Assembly: GCA_017999435.1 (NCBI GenBank)
Contig: JAGNLV010000002.1
Span: 558,001 to 622,000 of the forward strand
Length of the DNA: 64,000 nucleotides
Direction of reading: 5' to 3'
Source of the DNA: Candidatus Zixiibacteriota bacterium
Lineage (GTDB): Bacteria; Zixibacteria; MSB-5A5; GN15; FEB-12
Position numbers and translations under genes: made by a program. The notes under the pieces were generated by a model. The model was not told the DNA's origin. It did no database searches and saw only the letters and a list, made by a program, of their open reading frames with translations. Of this stretch, positions 35,893 through 45,174 are shown piece by piece. Within the stretch, counting starts at the first letter, position 1. Each line of letters opens with the position of its first letter.

Positions 35893-35930
35893 TGAACCGA
35901 TCGGCCTCGCTTGAACCGATCGGCCTCGCC
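35893..35930. repeat. 19-nt tandem duplication between two tRNA genes
   Basis: TGAACCGATCGGCCTCGCT followed directly by TGAACCGATCGGCCTCGCC (18 of 19 identical). It lies in the transcribed spacer between tRNA-Val and tRNA-Asp. Confidence 0.85.
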
Positions 35931-36068
35931 CGCCGATTCCCATCTGTCCAGCATCGCCCGGGGGCCACCGGCATCTCCCATACTCGGGGAGTCGACCACC
36001 CCGCGCCGGCGCCGATCAGTCGCGCATGCGCGGGTGAGTCAATCCTGCACCGTCAGACGAAGTCTCTC

Positions 36069-36142
36069 TGGGCGGTACAAGATTCGAACTTGTGACCCCC
36101 TGCGTGTAAGGCAGGTGCTCTAACCAGCTGAGCTAACCGCCC
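36069..36142 (-). tRNA. tRNA-Val (TAC)
   Basis: Cloverleaf on the minus strand: acceptor GGGCGGT/ACCGCCC, D-arm GCTCAGCTGGTTAGAGC, anticodon stem CCTGC/GCAGG with loop CTTACAC (anticodon TAC), T-arm CAAGTTCGAATCTTG and discriminator A. CCA is not encoded. About 220 nt upstream of tRNA-Asp on the same strand. Confidence 0.96.
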
Positions 36143-36249
36143 GGTCTCAGGTTCCCCTTACGGGCGCCTGCGGCAACATCGCAAGGACCATCGCGGTTCG
36201 CTCTGTTCCCCGTTGTCTCCAGGGGCAGGCGAATCGGCAACGGCCCAAT

Positions 36250-36277
36250 AGTATAATGAAGGCCGGCGAAAATGCAA
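36250..36277 (-). promoter_or_regulatory. Promoter of the tRNA-Val / tRNA-Asp unit
   Basis: Minus-strand TTGCAT (36272-36277), 16-nt spacer, TATACT (36250-36255), about 100 nt before tRNA-Val. Confidence 0.65.
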
Positions 36278-36310
36278 GTGCAAAGAGGGGCTATCGGCAA
36301 CGGATACGTC

Positions 36311-36331
36311 AAAAAAACCGGGCGCGCCCGG
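36311..36331 (-). terminator. Terminator-like hairpin on the minus strand
   Basis: Read on the minus strand, CCGGG-CGCG-CCCGG is followed by TTTTTTT. No minus-strand gene lies immediately upstream; it may insulate the tRNA promoter from antisense transcription of the mutase gene. Confidence 0.4.
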
Positions 36332-36438
36332 CGGCGGTCCGGCCCTCGGCGAACCCTTTGGCCCGCCCCGCGTTATCGGATTAAAAGTTGACGCCGGTCG
36401 GCGCGCGCGGCTATCTTGAGCAAAAGTGAGGACCCGCT

Positions 36439-37782
36439 ATGGCAGTTGACCCGTCGATCTTCAAAGCCTACGACATCCGGGGCACCGTCCCCGACCAGCT
36501 CAACGGAGACCTGGCCTACCGCATCGGTTATGCGCTGGCCAGCGTGCTGAAACCGAGATCCATCGCGGTCGGTCGCGATATGCGCGTATCCTCCGACCTG
36601 CTCTTTGAGCACCTCGCCCGGGGGATAAACGACTATGGCGCCGACGTGATCGACCTCGGTCTCATTTCCACCGACGCCCTCTATTTTGCCGTCGGGAAAT
36701 TCGGTTACGACGGCGGGGTGATGGTGACCGCCAGCCACAACCCGAAAGAATACAACGGGTTCAAGGTCTGCCGCAAAGAGGCTGTGCCGCTCTCGGGCCA
36801 GGAGGGCCTCAACCAGGTGCTCAGGTTTATCCAGGACGGCGAGGAGATGCCCCGCTCCCCCTCTCCGGGGGTGGTGGCGCGCAAGGATATCCTCTCCGAA
36901 TACGCCGACCATTGCCTTTCGTTCATCGACATTTCCCGCGTCCGGGAGTTCCACGTCGTGATCGATGCGGGCAACGGGATCGCCGGGCGGACCGTGCCGC
37001 CGGTCCTCGACCGCCTTCCGATCCGCACGACGCGGCTCTATTTCGAGCTGGACGGGACTTTCCCAAACCACCCCGCCTCGCCGATTGAGTTGGAGAACCT
37101 GGCCGACCTGATCCGGGCGATTGCGGAGACGGGGGCGGATTTCGGGGCCGCGTTCGACGGCGATGCGGACCGCATGTTCCTCGTGGACCGCAAGGGCCGT
37201 CAGATCGGCGGGGACATGGTGACGGCGATGGTGGCCAAGTCGCTGCTGAAGAGACATCCGGGGGAGACGATCCTCTACAACCTGATCTGTTCGCGGGCGG
37301 TTCCCGAACTGGTGGAGCGGATGGGGGGGACGGCGATCCGGACGCGGGTCGGCCACGCGCTCATCAAGCCGCTCATGAAGAAGCACAACGCGATTTTCGG
37401 GGGCGAACACTCCGGGCATTTCTATTTCCGCGACAACTGGTTCGCCGACTCCGGCCTCATCGCGTTCCTTGTCTGCCTCGAGCTGCTCTCCGAGGAGCGG
37501 CGACCGCTGGACGAGGTGGTGCGCGACCTCGATCCGTATGTCCGCTCGGGCGAGATCAACAGCCGGGTGGCCGACCAGAAGGCGAAAATCGAGGCGATCG
37601 CCGAGGCCTACGGCGACGGCCGGCAGGACCGGATCGACGGCCTCACGGTGGCCTACGACACCTTCTGGTTCAATCTCCGGCCGTCCAACACCGAGCCCCT
37701 GCTGCGGCTGAATATCGAGGCCGACAGCCCCAGGATCCTCGAGGTGCAGAAAGCGAAACTGCTGGGCCTGATTCGCTCCTGA
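36439..37782 (+). CDS. Phosphomannomutase/phosphoglucomutase
   Basis: A 447-residue alpha-D-phosphohexomutase interconverting hexose-6-P and hexose-1-P. Residues 1-20 contain FKAYDIRGTVPDQL. The phosphoserine loop VTASHNPKEYNG has Ser99. The metal loop AFDGDADRMF is near residue 240, the sugar-binding loop GGEHSGHFYFRD is near 325, and the phosphate loop RPSNTEPLLRLNIEA is near the C-terminus. All four motifs are intact. The specificity (mannose or glucose) is not determined; the AlgC/ManB type is most similar. It is followed after 2 nt by the double-receiver gene. Confidence 0.95.
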   Translation: MAVDPSIFKAYDIRGTVPDQLNGDLAYRIGYALASVLKPRSIAVGRDMRVSSDLLFEHLARGINDYGADVIDLGLISTDALYFAVGKFGYDGGVMVTASHNPKEYNGFKVCRKEAVPLSGQEGLNQVLRFIQDGEEMPRSPSPGVVARKDILSEYADHCLSFIDISRVREFHVVIDAGNGIAGRTVPPVLDRLPIRTTRLYFELDGTFPNHPASPIELENLADLIRAIAETGADFGAAFDGDADRMFLVDRKGRQIGGDMVTAMVAKSLLKRHPGETILYNLICSRAVPELVERMGGTAIRTRVGHALIKPLMKKHNAIFGGEHSGHFYFRDNWFADSGLIAFLVCLELLSEERRPLDEVVRDLDPYVRSGEINSRVADQKAKIEAIAEAYGDGRQDRIDGLTVAYDTFWFNLRPSNTEPLLRLNIEADSPRILEVQKAKLLGLIRS

Positions 37783-37784
37783 GT

Positions 37785-38555
37785 ATGGTGGACACGCCGA
37801 TCCGGTTACTAGTGGTCGATGACGACCCGCTCCTGCGCGAGCTGCTGCAGGACACGCTCGACACGCTCGGGTACCGGGTGACGGCGGCGGCCGACGGGAT
37901 CGAGGCGCTCGAGCGGCTCGCCCAGGGGTCGTTCGATCTCGTCATCACCGACATCAAGATGCCGGGCATGGACGGGATCGCGCTTTTGAAGCGGGTCAAT
38001 CGCCTCTACCCCGATCTCCCGGTGCTGTTCATCACCGGGGTCGCCTCTCCGGAGGTGATCGGGCAGGCGTCGCCGGTCGGTTTTCTGGCCAAGCCGTTCC
38101 GAATCTCGCACATCGAGAGGCTCATTTCGGACGCGCTGCACTGGCGGAAGGAGCGGGTGGAGCATCCGATCCGCCGGGTGATGGTGGTGGACGACGACGA
38201 TCTGTTTCGGGAGATGCTCGCCGACACGCTCACCGGCCACGGGTTCACGGCGTGCGCGGTGCAGAACGGTCCGCAGGCGCTGTCCGAGCTGGAGAACGGT
38301 CCGGTTGACGCGGTGATCACCGACATCAAGATGCCCGGCATGGATGGGATCGCGCTCATGCAGGCGATCAAGGAGCGGCACCCGGAGCTCCCGGTGGTGC
38401 TGATCACGGCGTTTATGAGCGAGGCGGAGCTCGGGCCGGCGACGCCCGCCGCCCGGGCCGACGGGTTTCTCCGCAAGCCGTTCGAGATCGATCGCATCCT
38501 CGAACTTCTGGATTCCCTCGCACCCTCGCCGGTCGACGGCCGGGCGGGTTCATGA
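37785..38555 (+). CDS. Response regulator with two receiver domains and no output domain
   Basis: A 256-residue protein made of two CheY-like receivers. The first (about residues 5-120) has VVDDDP, phospho-acceptor Asp56 in LVITDIKMPGMDG, the Thr position FITG and the KPF Lys. The second (about 130-245) has VVDDDD, Asp180 in the same ITDIKMPGMDG sequence, LITA and RKPF. The near-identical phosphorylation loops suggest internal duplication. With no effector domain it may act as a phosphate relay or sink. It starts 2 nt after the mutase stop, an unexpected operon partner. Confidence 0.93.
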   Translation: MVDTPIRLLVVDDDPLLRELLQDTLDTLGYRVTAAADGIEALERLAQGSFDLVITDIKMPGMDGIALLKRVNRLYPDLPVLFITGVASPEVIGQASPVGFLAKPFRISHIERLISDALHWRKERVEHPIRRVMVVDDDDLFREMLADTLTGHGFTACAVQNGPQALSELENGPVDAVITDIKMPGMDGIALMQAIKERHPELPVVLITAFMSEAELGPATPAARADGFLRKPFEIDRILELLDSLAPSPVDGRAGS

Positions 38556-38668
38556 TCGGACCGCGCTGACAGGCAGGGGGTGGACATCAAACCACATTTC
38601 CGCACCTCCGGGGAGGAGAGTCCGCGCATCCCGGCCCCGCGGCCGGGCGACAGGCGGAGGTGCGGCCC

Positions 38669-41080
38669 ATGACGCCGCGCACGCGACGGATGCTGGGCGG
38701 GGCGGCGCTGGTGTTCGCGGGGCTCGCGGTCGGATTCGCGATTGCGGTCTGGGCGACGCTGGACGGGACGCTGCCGCCGTGCGACGGCGAAATCCGGCTG
38801 GCTGGACTCGACGGGCCGATCGAGATCACATTCGACAGCATGGGCGTGGCCCAGGTCTGGGCGGAGACGGCCCACGACGGTCTGTTCGGGTTGGGCTGGC
38901 TGCACGCGGCGGACCGGCTCTTCCAGGCCGATTTCACGCGCCGCGTGGCGCAGGGGTGGCTGTCGGAACTGCTGGGCGCGGCCACGGCGGCGTTCGACAG
39001 CGAGCGGCGGCGCGACGGGCACGCGCGCCTCGCCCGGGCGGCCCTCGCAAAACTCTCGCCGGAGAACCAGGCTCGCCTCCAGGCGTATGCCGACGGAATC
39101 AACGCCTATCGTGCGCGCGGCCGCCGGCCGCTCGAGTACCTCCTCCTCCGGACCGAGGCCGAGGAATGGCGGGTGTACGACTGCCTGACGGTGCTGAGTT
39201 TCATGACCTGGTACTCGGACGCCCTTCAGAACCGCGACCACTTTTTCGCCGAACTAGTGCGGGAAGGTCGCGCGGGCGTGCTGGACAGCCTGCCACTGGG
39301 TTACCCCTCGGGGGCGCTGCCGCCGGGGTGCGGGGAGCGGGCCGAGGCGGCGGGGCGGTTGAACCTCGGAGGGGGGGCGGAGGCGTTCACCCCGGCGCGG
39401 TCGTCCAACGCCTGGGCCGTGGCGCCGGCGCGGAGCGCCTCGGGCAAGGCGATCTTCTGCAGCGACCCGCACCTGGAACTGACGCGCCTGCCGCAGTTCT
39501 GGTACGCGGTTGGGCTGCACACCCGGCGGCCTCAGCTCGATGCGGTGGGAGTCACGATCCCGGGGCTGCCGTTCGTCGTCATGGGTCACAACGGTCAGGC
39601 GGCGTGGGCCTTCACCGCCGGAGGAGTCGACCTCGTCGATTACTACGTCGAGCGGGTGAACCCCGGCGACCCGGAGGAGTACCTTGAGCGCATCGATCCC
39701 GCGCGGGGCGCCGACTCGCTCGTCTGGAGCCGGATCGAGGTCGTCCGGGACACGGTCGCCATCGCCGGGTCCGACTCGGGAGCGGTGATCCAGCTGCGGT
39801 TCACGCGGCACGGGGCGGTCGACCCGGAGTGGTCGGGCCGCGACTCGCTCGTGGTCTGTCGGTGGGCGGGGCTTGAGGCCGACCTCGATCGGGCGGCGAC
39901 AGCCGGGTGGGAGCTGATGCAGACCCGCACGTTCGCGGAGTTCCGCGGGGCGGTGACGGCGATGGGCGCGCTCAATGCCAATTGGCTCTATGCGGATGCG
40001 GGTGGAACGATTGGGTACCAGCTCGGCAGCCCGGTGCCGCGCCGCGGCGAGGCGTCGCCCTACGCGCCGCTCGCGGGGTGGGCGGCCGAAGACGACTGGA
40101 AGGGGTACCTCTCGGGCGACGAACGGCCGTGGTGCGAAAACCCGCCCGAGGGATGGCTGGCCAACTGCAACAACCGGACCGCGGAGCGACCGGACATCCC
40201 CGGATCGTACGCGATCGATCGCATTGTGCGGATCGAGGCGCTCCTGCGGTCGCAGGAGCGGTTCACGGCCGACGACATGCGGCGATTCCAGCTTGACCGC
40301 ATCGACGCCTACGCGCTGCGGTGGAAGGGGCTGATCGACTCAGTCGGCGCCGCGATCGGCGACACGACCGGCGCGCTCGCGGCCGTCGCGTCGTGGGACG
40401 GTTCGGCGGACGCAGCCTCGCGCGCGGCGGGTCTGGTCCGGGTGTTTCTCATGCGCCTGGGGCCGGCCGTGTTCGCCGACGAGCTGGGAGAGGGGAGTGA
40501 GGGTCTCGGTACTGCCGCCGTCGACCAGGTATTTTTCGGCGGCGACAGCACGTGGCTCGATGACCGCACGACGGCCGGGCGGATCGAAAACCGCTACGAG
40601 ATCGCCGGCCGCGCGCTCCGGGAGGCGCTGGACATCGCCCGAGGTCGGACGTGGGGGGAAATGCAGACGCTGCAGATGCGGCATCCGATGGCGGACGCCC
40701 CGGTGATCGGAGGGCTGATCGATCTCGCGTTCGGTCCCTGGCCCTGGGGAGGGACCTCGGGAACGCTGAACTCGTCCTTCTGCCGGCAGCCGGAGCCGGG
40801 GCGGTTCGAGACGATCGTGGGGCCGAGCTGGCGGTTTATCCTGGATTTCGCCGACGTCGAGGGCGCGCTGATGGTGCTTCCGGCCGGGAACTCGGGCCAT
40901 CCGCTCAGCCCGCACTTTTTCGATTTCAACGAGTCGTGGCGAAACGGGCGCTACTGGAACGTGCCGATCGGGCGGGACCGGGTGTACCGCCGGGCAGCCT
41001 CGCTCCTCAGGCTGGCGCCGGGGGACACGGTTCAGCCGGGGTCGGAGAGGAGCAGCGCCTTGATCCGATCGAACTCCTGA
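38669..41080 (+). CDS. Penicillin acylase family (Ser-type Ntn hydrolase) protein
   Basis: An 803-residue exported hydrolase. An N-terminal membrane anchor/signal (residues about 8-30) is followed by the alpha-chain region (DSMGVAQVWAETAHDGLFGLGWLHAADRLFQ is classic). The autoproteolysis site is RSSNAWAV with nucleophile Ser246, then GKAIFCSDPHLEL, PGLPFVVMGHNGQAAWAFTAG and ANCNNR downstream. All expected Ntn residues are visible. Relatives hydrolyse penicillins, acyl-homoserine lactones or peptides; the substrate cannot be assigned. ATG 38669 has GGAGG 8 nt upstream; GTG 38660 is an alternative. Its 3' end overlaps the convergent nucleotidyltransferase by 49 nt. Confidence 0.9.
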   Translation: MTPRTRRMLGGAALVFAGLAVGFAIAVWATLDGTLPPCDGEIRLAGLDGPIEITFDSMGVAQVWAETAHDGLFGLGWLHAADRLFQADFTRRVAQGWLSELLGAATAAFDSERRRDGHARLARAALAKLSPENQARLQAYADGINAYRARGRRPLEYLLLRTEAEEWRVYDCLTVLSFMTWYSDALQNRDHFFAELVREGRAGVLDSLPLGYPSGALPPGCGERAEAAGRLNLGGGAEAFTPARSSNAWAVAPARSASGKAIFCSDPHLELTRLPQFWYAVGLHTRRPQLDAVGVTIPGLPFVVMGHNGQAAWAFTAGGVDLVDYYVERVNPGDPEEYLERIDPARGADSLVWSRIEVVRDTVAIAGSDSGAVIQLRFTRHGAVDPEWSGRDSLVVCRWAGLEADLDRAATAGWELMQTRTFAEFRGAVTAMGALNANWLYADAGGTIGYQLGSPVPRRGEASPYAPLAGWAAEDDWKGYLSGDERPWCENPPEGWLANCNNRTAERPDIPGSYAIDRIVRIEALLRSQERFTADDMRRFQLDRIDAYALRWKGLIDSVGAAIGDTTGALAAVASWDGSADAASRAAGLVRVFLMRLGPAVFADELGEGSEGLGTAAVDQVFFGGDSTWLDDRTTAGRIENRYEIAGRALREALDIARGRTWGEMQTLQMRHPMADAPVIGGLIDLAFGPWPWGGTSGTLNSSFCRQPEPGRFETIVGPSWRFILDFADVEGALMVLPAGNSGHPLSPHFFDFNESWRNGRYWNVPIGRDRVYRRAASLLRLAPGDTVQPGSERSSALIRSNS

Positions 41081-41763
41081 TTGGCGACGGCGTAATCCTC
41101 GAGGCGGCCGACATCGAGCCAGTAGCCCGCGATGGGATACGTGGCGACCGGCTCGCCGCGCGCCAGCAGGGTCGCCATGAGATCGTCGAATCCGAATCGC
41201 TCGCCGCGCGGGACATAGCGGAGGATCTCGCGCGAGAAGACGTAGACGCCGGCCGAGACGGTCACGGTGCGCGCCGGTTTCTCGTGGAAGGCGGCGAGCC
41301 GCCCCTGCGCATCGGTCTCGATGACGCCGTAGTCGACCCGGTTCTCCCGGCGGCAGGTCGCGACCGTCGCCACGACGCCGCGCTCGCGGTGGCCTTCGTA
41401 CAGGCGGCGGAAGTCAAGGTCGGTGAGGATATCGCCGTTGACCACCAGGAAATGTTCGGGCAAATCCTCCATCAGCGTGAGCGGGCCGATGGTCGACAGG
41501 GGACGGGGCTCCCGGGAGTAGGTGATCTCGACGCCGAGCCCGCGGCCGTCGCCGAGCGCCGCTTCAATCAGGTGGGCGAGGTGGCTCACGGCCAGGCGGA
41601 GGCGGCGGATGCCGCGCCGGCGGAGGGTGTGAATGAGGATCTCGATGATGGGGCGGTCGCCGACGGTCACGAGCGGCTTGGGAATCTCCGCCGTGTGGGG
41701 ATAGAGCCGGGTGCCCTGGCCGCCGGCGAGGATGATAGCTTCGATATCGACAGACTCAGACAT
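41032..41763 (-). CDS. Sugar-phosphate nucleotidyltransferase (NTP_transferase)
   Basis: A 243-residue GT-A-fold nucleotidyltransferase (RmlA/ManC/HddC-like) activating a sugar-1-phosphate. It has the nucleotide-binding start AIILAGGQGTRLYPHTAEIPKPLV, the metal-binding VVNGDILTDLDF, and the sugar-site FHEKP and YWLDVGRLEDY. It starts 8 nt after the epimerase gene and is cotranscribed with it. The combination suggests synthesis of a modified nucleotide sugar for cell-surface glycan. Confidence 0.9.
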   Translation of the reverse strand: MSESVDIEAIILAGGQGTRLYPHTAEIPKPLVTVGDRPIIEILIHTLRRRGIRRLRLAVSHLAHLIEAALGDGRGLGVEITYSREPRPLSTIGPLTLMEDLPEHFLVVNGDILTDLDFRRLYEGHRERGVVATVATCRRENRVDYGVIETDAQGRLAAFHEKPARTVTVSAGVYVFSREILRYVPRGERFGFDDLMATLLARGEPVATYPIAGYWLDVGRLEDYAVANQEFDRIKALLLSDPG

Positions 41764-41771
41764 CGGCGGCC

Positions 41772-42758
41772 TCACACGTTGCGGTAGCGCGGGTTTTCCG
41801 GATCGGTGATGAGACCGGCCGTCAGCGCGGCGACGATCTCGCGGATGCCGTCGGCCACGCGCCGCCGCGGAATGAATCCGAGGGTGTCGCGGATGCGGTC
41901 GCAGTTGACGCGGTAGTCGCGGGGGTCTTCCTCGCGGCGGACGAAGGTGACCAGCCCGGCGCGGTCGGGCAGATGCGCGAGGATCATCGCCACGAGATCC
42001 GCCTTTCGGAAATTCTCGTCGGTGTGGCCGACGTTGAAGGCCCGGCGGTCGATCGCCTCCGGGGGCGCCGCGAGAGCGAGACAGCAGGCGGCCGCGAGGT
42101 CGGCGACGTGGCAGTACGGGCGCCAAAACTGCTCCCCGTAAATTTCGAGCGGCTTGCGGAGGAAGAGATCGCGGGTGAACTCGTTGACGGTCAGATCGAA
42201 GCGGGGGCGGCCGGAGAGGCCGTAGGCGGTGGCGAAGCGCAGGCAGACGGTGGTCAGGCCGGGGGCCTCAAGGGCCAGCAGGCGGCGCTCGAAAGCGACT
42301 TTGAGTTCGGCGTAGAGCGAGATCGGCCTCAGCGGCGCATCCTCGTCGCACACCGCGCCGTCCGGCGCCCGCCCGTAGTTCGAGCAGGTCGAGGCGAAGA
42401 CGAAGCGGCCGACGCCGGCTGCACGGGCGCGGGCGAGGAGGAGTTCGGAGGCTTCGCCGTTCACGGCCGCGGCCAGTTCCGGCTGCCGGCGGCAGGCGGG
42501 ATCGCCGACGACGGCGGCGAGGTGGACGAGGCTGTCCACGCCGCGCAGTGCGGCGTCGACGGCCGACTGTTTGCGGATGTCGCCGAAGACGAACTCGAAG
42601 GAGGGATCGCCGAGCACTCCCAGGAGAGCTTCGCCGCCCCAGCTCAGGTTGTCGATGGTGCGGACGCGCAGGCCGGCCCGCAGGAGCACGCGGACGAGGA
42701 CGGATCCGATGTAGCCGGCCCCGCCGGTGACGAGGACTGTCTGCGGACGGTGCGTCAT
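41772..42758 (-). CDS. NAD-dependent epimerase/dehydratase (extended SDR)
   Basis: A 328-residue extended short-chain dehydrogenase acting on a nucleotide sugar. It has the Rossmann motif TGGAGYIG (residues 11-18), DIRK, LAAVVGDPA, the catalytic FASTCSNYG and Y-A-E-L-K (YxxxK), then the substrate-loop NVGHTDENF. GalE/RfbG-like; exact reaction unknown. It is the middle gene of a three-gene minus-strand run with a TPR lipoprotein upstream (10-nt gap) and a nucleotidyltransferase downstream. Confidence 0.9.
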   Translation of the reverse strand: MTHRPQTVLVTGGAGYIGSVLVRVLLRAGLRVRTIDNLSWGGEALLGVLGDPSFEFVFGDIRKQSAVDAALRGVDSLVHLAAVVGDPACRRQPELAAAVNGEASELLLARARAAGVGRFVFASTCSNYGRAPDGAVCDEDAPLRPISLYAELKVAFERRLLALEAPGLTTVCLRFATAYGLSGRPRFDLTVNEFTRDLFLRKPLEIYGEQFWRPYCHVADLAAACCLALAAPPEAIDRRAFNVGHTDENFRKADLVAMILAHLPDRAGLVTFVRREEDPRDYRVNCDRIRDTLGFIPRRRVADGIREIVAALTAGLITDPENPRYRNV

Positions 42759-42768
42759 GCGGCGCCGC

Positions 42769-44967
42769 CTATGATTTCAGCGTGCTGAGCACGCGGCGCG
42801 CCTCGGCGAGATCATCGCCCGCCAGTCCCCGGTCGATGGCTTCCTGCAGTCGCAGCCGGGCCTCGTCGGGCTTGTTCTCAAGGTAGAGCGCCATACCCAG
42901 CCGGAACAGCGGGCCGGGCTCGCCGGCAAACGACCGCGTCATCTTGATCGCCTCGCCGCGGGCGAGGTCGTACCGGCCGGTCACCTGGTACACGTAGCTG
43001 AGGTTGAGCCACTCGCGGATACCCTGGTTGGAGTCGAAGAGGGCGCGGCGGGCGAAATCCTGCGCCTGCGCCGGTTCGCGCCCCTGCTCGGCCAGGATGC
43101 GCGAGAGCCAGTAGGTCGAGGGGACATGGAATTGGTCGCGGTCGAGATTGGCGCGGAGAGTGGCGATTGCACCGTCCACGTCGCCCGTGCCGCAGAGGGC
43201 GCGGGCGCGGTAGGCCTTGGCGTCCAGCAGGTCCGGGAGAACTTTCAGCGCGGCATCGGCCGCCGCGATTGCCCCCGGATAGTCGCCGAGCTCCAGTCGC
43301 AGTTGGGCGGCCAGGGCCAGAATGTGGGGGTGCTCGGCGCCGGTTTCCATGATCCATTCGGCCGCGCGGCGCATCGGCTCGCGGTAGGCGCGGAAAGTCA
43401 GGACCTCGAAGAAGTTCTGGAACATCGCTTCGTCGCCGAGATTCTGCGGGGCATTCATCAGGTACACCTCGAGCCCGCGCTCGGGCTGCCCGGCTTCCGC
43501 CAGGCATATCCCCTCCAGCATGGCGAGGGCGGGGAAGCGCTCGGGGAAGTGGGGGTAGCGGTCGAACAGCTTCGCGGCTTCGTCGAATCGGTCAAGCCGG
43601 CGGAGCATGCCGACCCATCCGGTGAATGCCGGCCGGTGCCAGGGATTGAGTTCGAGCGCCCGTTCGTACAGGGCGGCCGCGGTGTCGTACTGGTGCAGGA
43701 TGATGTCGGCGTAGACGTCGCCGAGTTCCGCGAGCCACTCCGGCTGGCTGCTGTGGAGCCGGTGAATCTGCTCGACCTCGGTTGCGAAGATGTCGAATTG
43801 CCCCGATTCGAACAGCGCCCAGGCGTGCCGGGCGGCGATGTGGGGGCGGCTCCAGTACATTGGCCGGATCTGCTCCCACTGCACGAGCGCCTCTTTGCCG
43901 CGGAGCCAGTCAGCCGCCTGCAGCGCGAGGAGGTAGAAGACCGCTTCCTGAAATTCCCGGTCATACCCCTCGTTGATCAGGAAGGTCGAGACGGTCTGGA
44001 TGTTGTGGAGGAGGACGATCTCGTTTGAGTATTTCGTCTTGATCGCCGACTCGTACATGCGCATGCTCAGTTGTCCGCCGCCGAGGCCGATGACCCGGTC
44101 GATCGCCTCGCCGGCCGGCATGGCTCTGCGGGCGGCATCATAGCGGAACGCCTCGAGCATCGAGACCACGGTCTCGGGGATCTTCGCCCCGCGGAGCCGG
44201 GCGAGCACCCGGTCGGCCTCGGCGAAGTAGTTGTGCCGAACGGCCAGTTCGAAGTGCTGCTGGAGAGTCGGGACGTCTCCTCTGGAGAGGTCGACAGCTT
44301 TGCGGCTGAGGGTGACGGCCGAGTCGATCAGGCCGGCGGTTTCCAGGTACGAGGCGGCCTGGAGGTAGACCTCGGGGGAGGATCCGGCTCCGACCAGGGC
44401 GGCCTCATAAGCCGAGTCGGCGGCGTTGGGCTGGTCGGCGGCGATGAACGCGCGGGCCCGAATCATAGCTACCCGGGCCGGGTCGGCTCCCTCGGCGGCG
44501 GCCGAATCCAAAAACGGGTGCGCCCGCCGCGGAAGGTTGCTATCGATGAGGGCCAGGGCCAGGATCACCGCCGCCTCGGCGTCATGCGGCAGCAATTCGC
44601 GGAGGGCCTCCGCCTCCCGCAGAGCTTCCGGCAGCAGTCCGAGCCGGGTGTAGAGACGCCAGGCGCCGGCGTGAGCGTCCGTGAAGGAGGGAAAAGTGTT
44701 GGTCAGGGCGACATAGACGCCGAGCGCATCGTAGTGCTGGAGCTGGCGCTCCAAAATATAGCCGGAGGCGAAGCGGGCCGAGGGCGCGGTGGGCTCGAGA
44801 TCCGTAAGGCCCTGCAGCGATTTCTGCGCCGCCGGGAAATCGCAGGCGTTGGCGGCCGCAATCACCTCGTCGAACAACCGCTGCTTTTTCTCCTGCGGCG
44901 ACTCGGAGCAGCCGAGAGCCGCCAGGAGAAGCGCGGACAGGAGGGTTGCGGTGAGGAATCGGGGCAT
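42769..44967 (-). CDS. TPR-repeat lipoprotein
   Basis: A 732-residue predicted lipoprotein (lipobox LLAALGC, MPRFLTATLLSALLLAALGCSE start at ATG 44967). The rest is helical, with many tetratricopeptide repeats. Typical units are ALGVYVALTNTFPSFTDAHAGAWRLY, AALYERALELNPWHRPAFTGWVGML and AIAAADAALKVLPDLLDAKAYRARAL (each quoted only as an example segment). It probably forms a periplasmic or outer-membrane scaffold. Cotranscription with the epimerase and nucleotidyltransferase suggests a role in glycan assembly or export, but this is inferred from context only. Confidence 0.88.
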   Translation of the reverse strand: MPRFLTATLLSALLLAALGCSESPQEKKQRLFDEVIAAANACDFPAAQKSLQGLTDLEPTAPSARFASGYILERQLQHYDALGVYVALTNTFPSFTDAHAGAWRLYTRLGLLPEALREAEALRELLPHDAEAAVILALALIDSNLPRRAHPFLDSAAAEGADPARVAMIRARAFIAADQPNAADSAYEAALVGAGSSPEVYLQAASYLETAGLIDSAVTLSRKAVDLSRGDVPTLQQHFELAVRHNYFAEADRVLARLRGAKIPETVVSMLEAFRYDAARRAMPAGEAIDRVIGLGGGQLSMRMYESAIKTKYSNEIVLLHNIQTVSTFLINEGYDREFQEAVFYLLALQAADWLRGKEALVQWEQIRPMYWSRPHIAARHAWALFESGQFDIFATEVEQIHRLHSSQPEWLAELGDVYADIILHQYDTAAALYERALELNPWHRPAFTGWVGMLRRLDRFDEAAKLFDRYPHFPERFPALAMLEGICLAEAGQPERGLEVYLMNAPQNLGDEAMFQNFFEVLTFRAYREPMRRAAEWIMETGAEHPHILALAAQLRLELGDYPGAIAAADAALKVLPDLLDAKAYRARALCGTGDVDGAIATLRANLDRDQFHVPSTYWLSRILAEQGREPAQAQDFARRALFDSNQGIREWLNLSYVYQVTGRYDLARGEAIKMTRSFAGEPGPLFRLGMALYLENKPDEARLRLQEAIDRGLAGDDLAEARRVLSTLKS

Positions 44968-45174
44968 AGTCTGTCTTTCTGGTAACGTGGCAGTTTTCAT
45001 CCGACCGGGTCCGAACAAACCGGAATTTACACCTTTTTACCCGGCCGCCAACAATTATTTCCCGGCGGGGCCGGCGGGTGAGGGAATCGGCGCGCGGCGC
45101 GGGGGGCGCCGCGGCGGAGGGCGGGGCGGATTTTTTTGGTTGATTTTCCAATCGCCGCGGCAAAATAGTACGGC

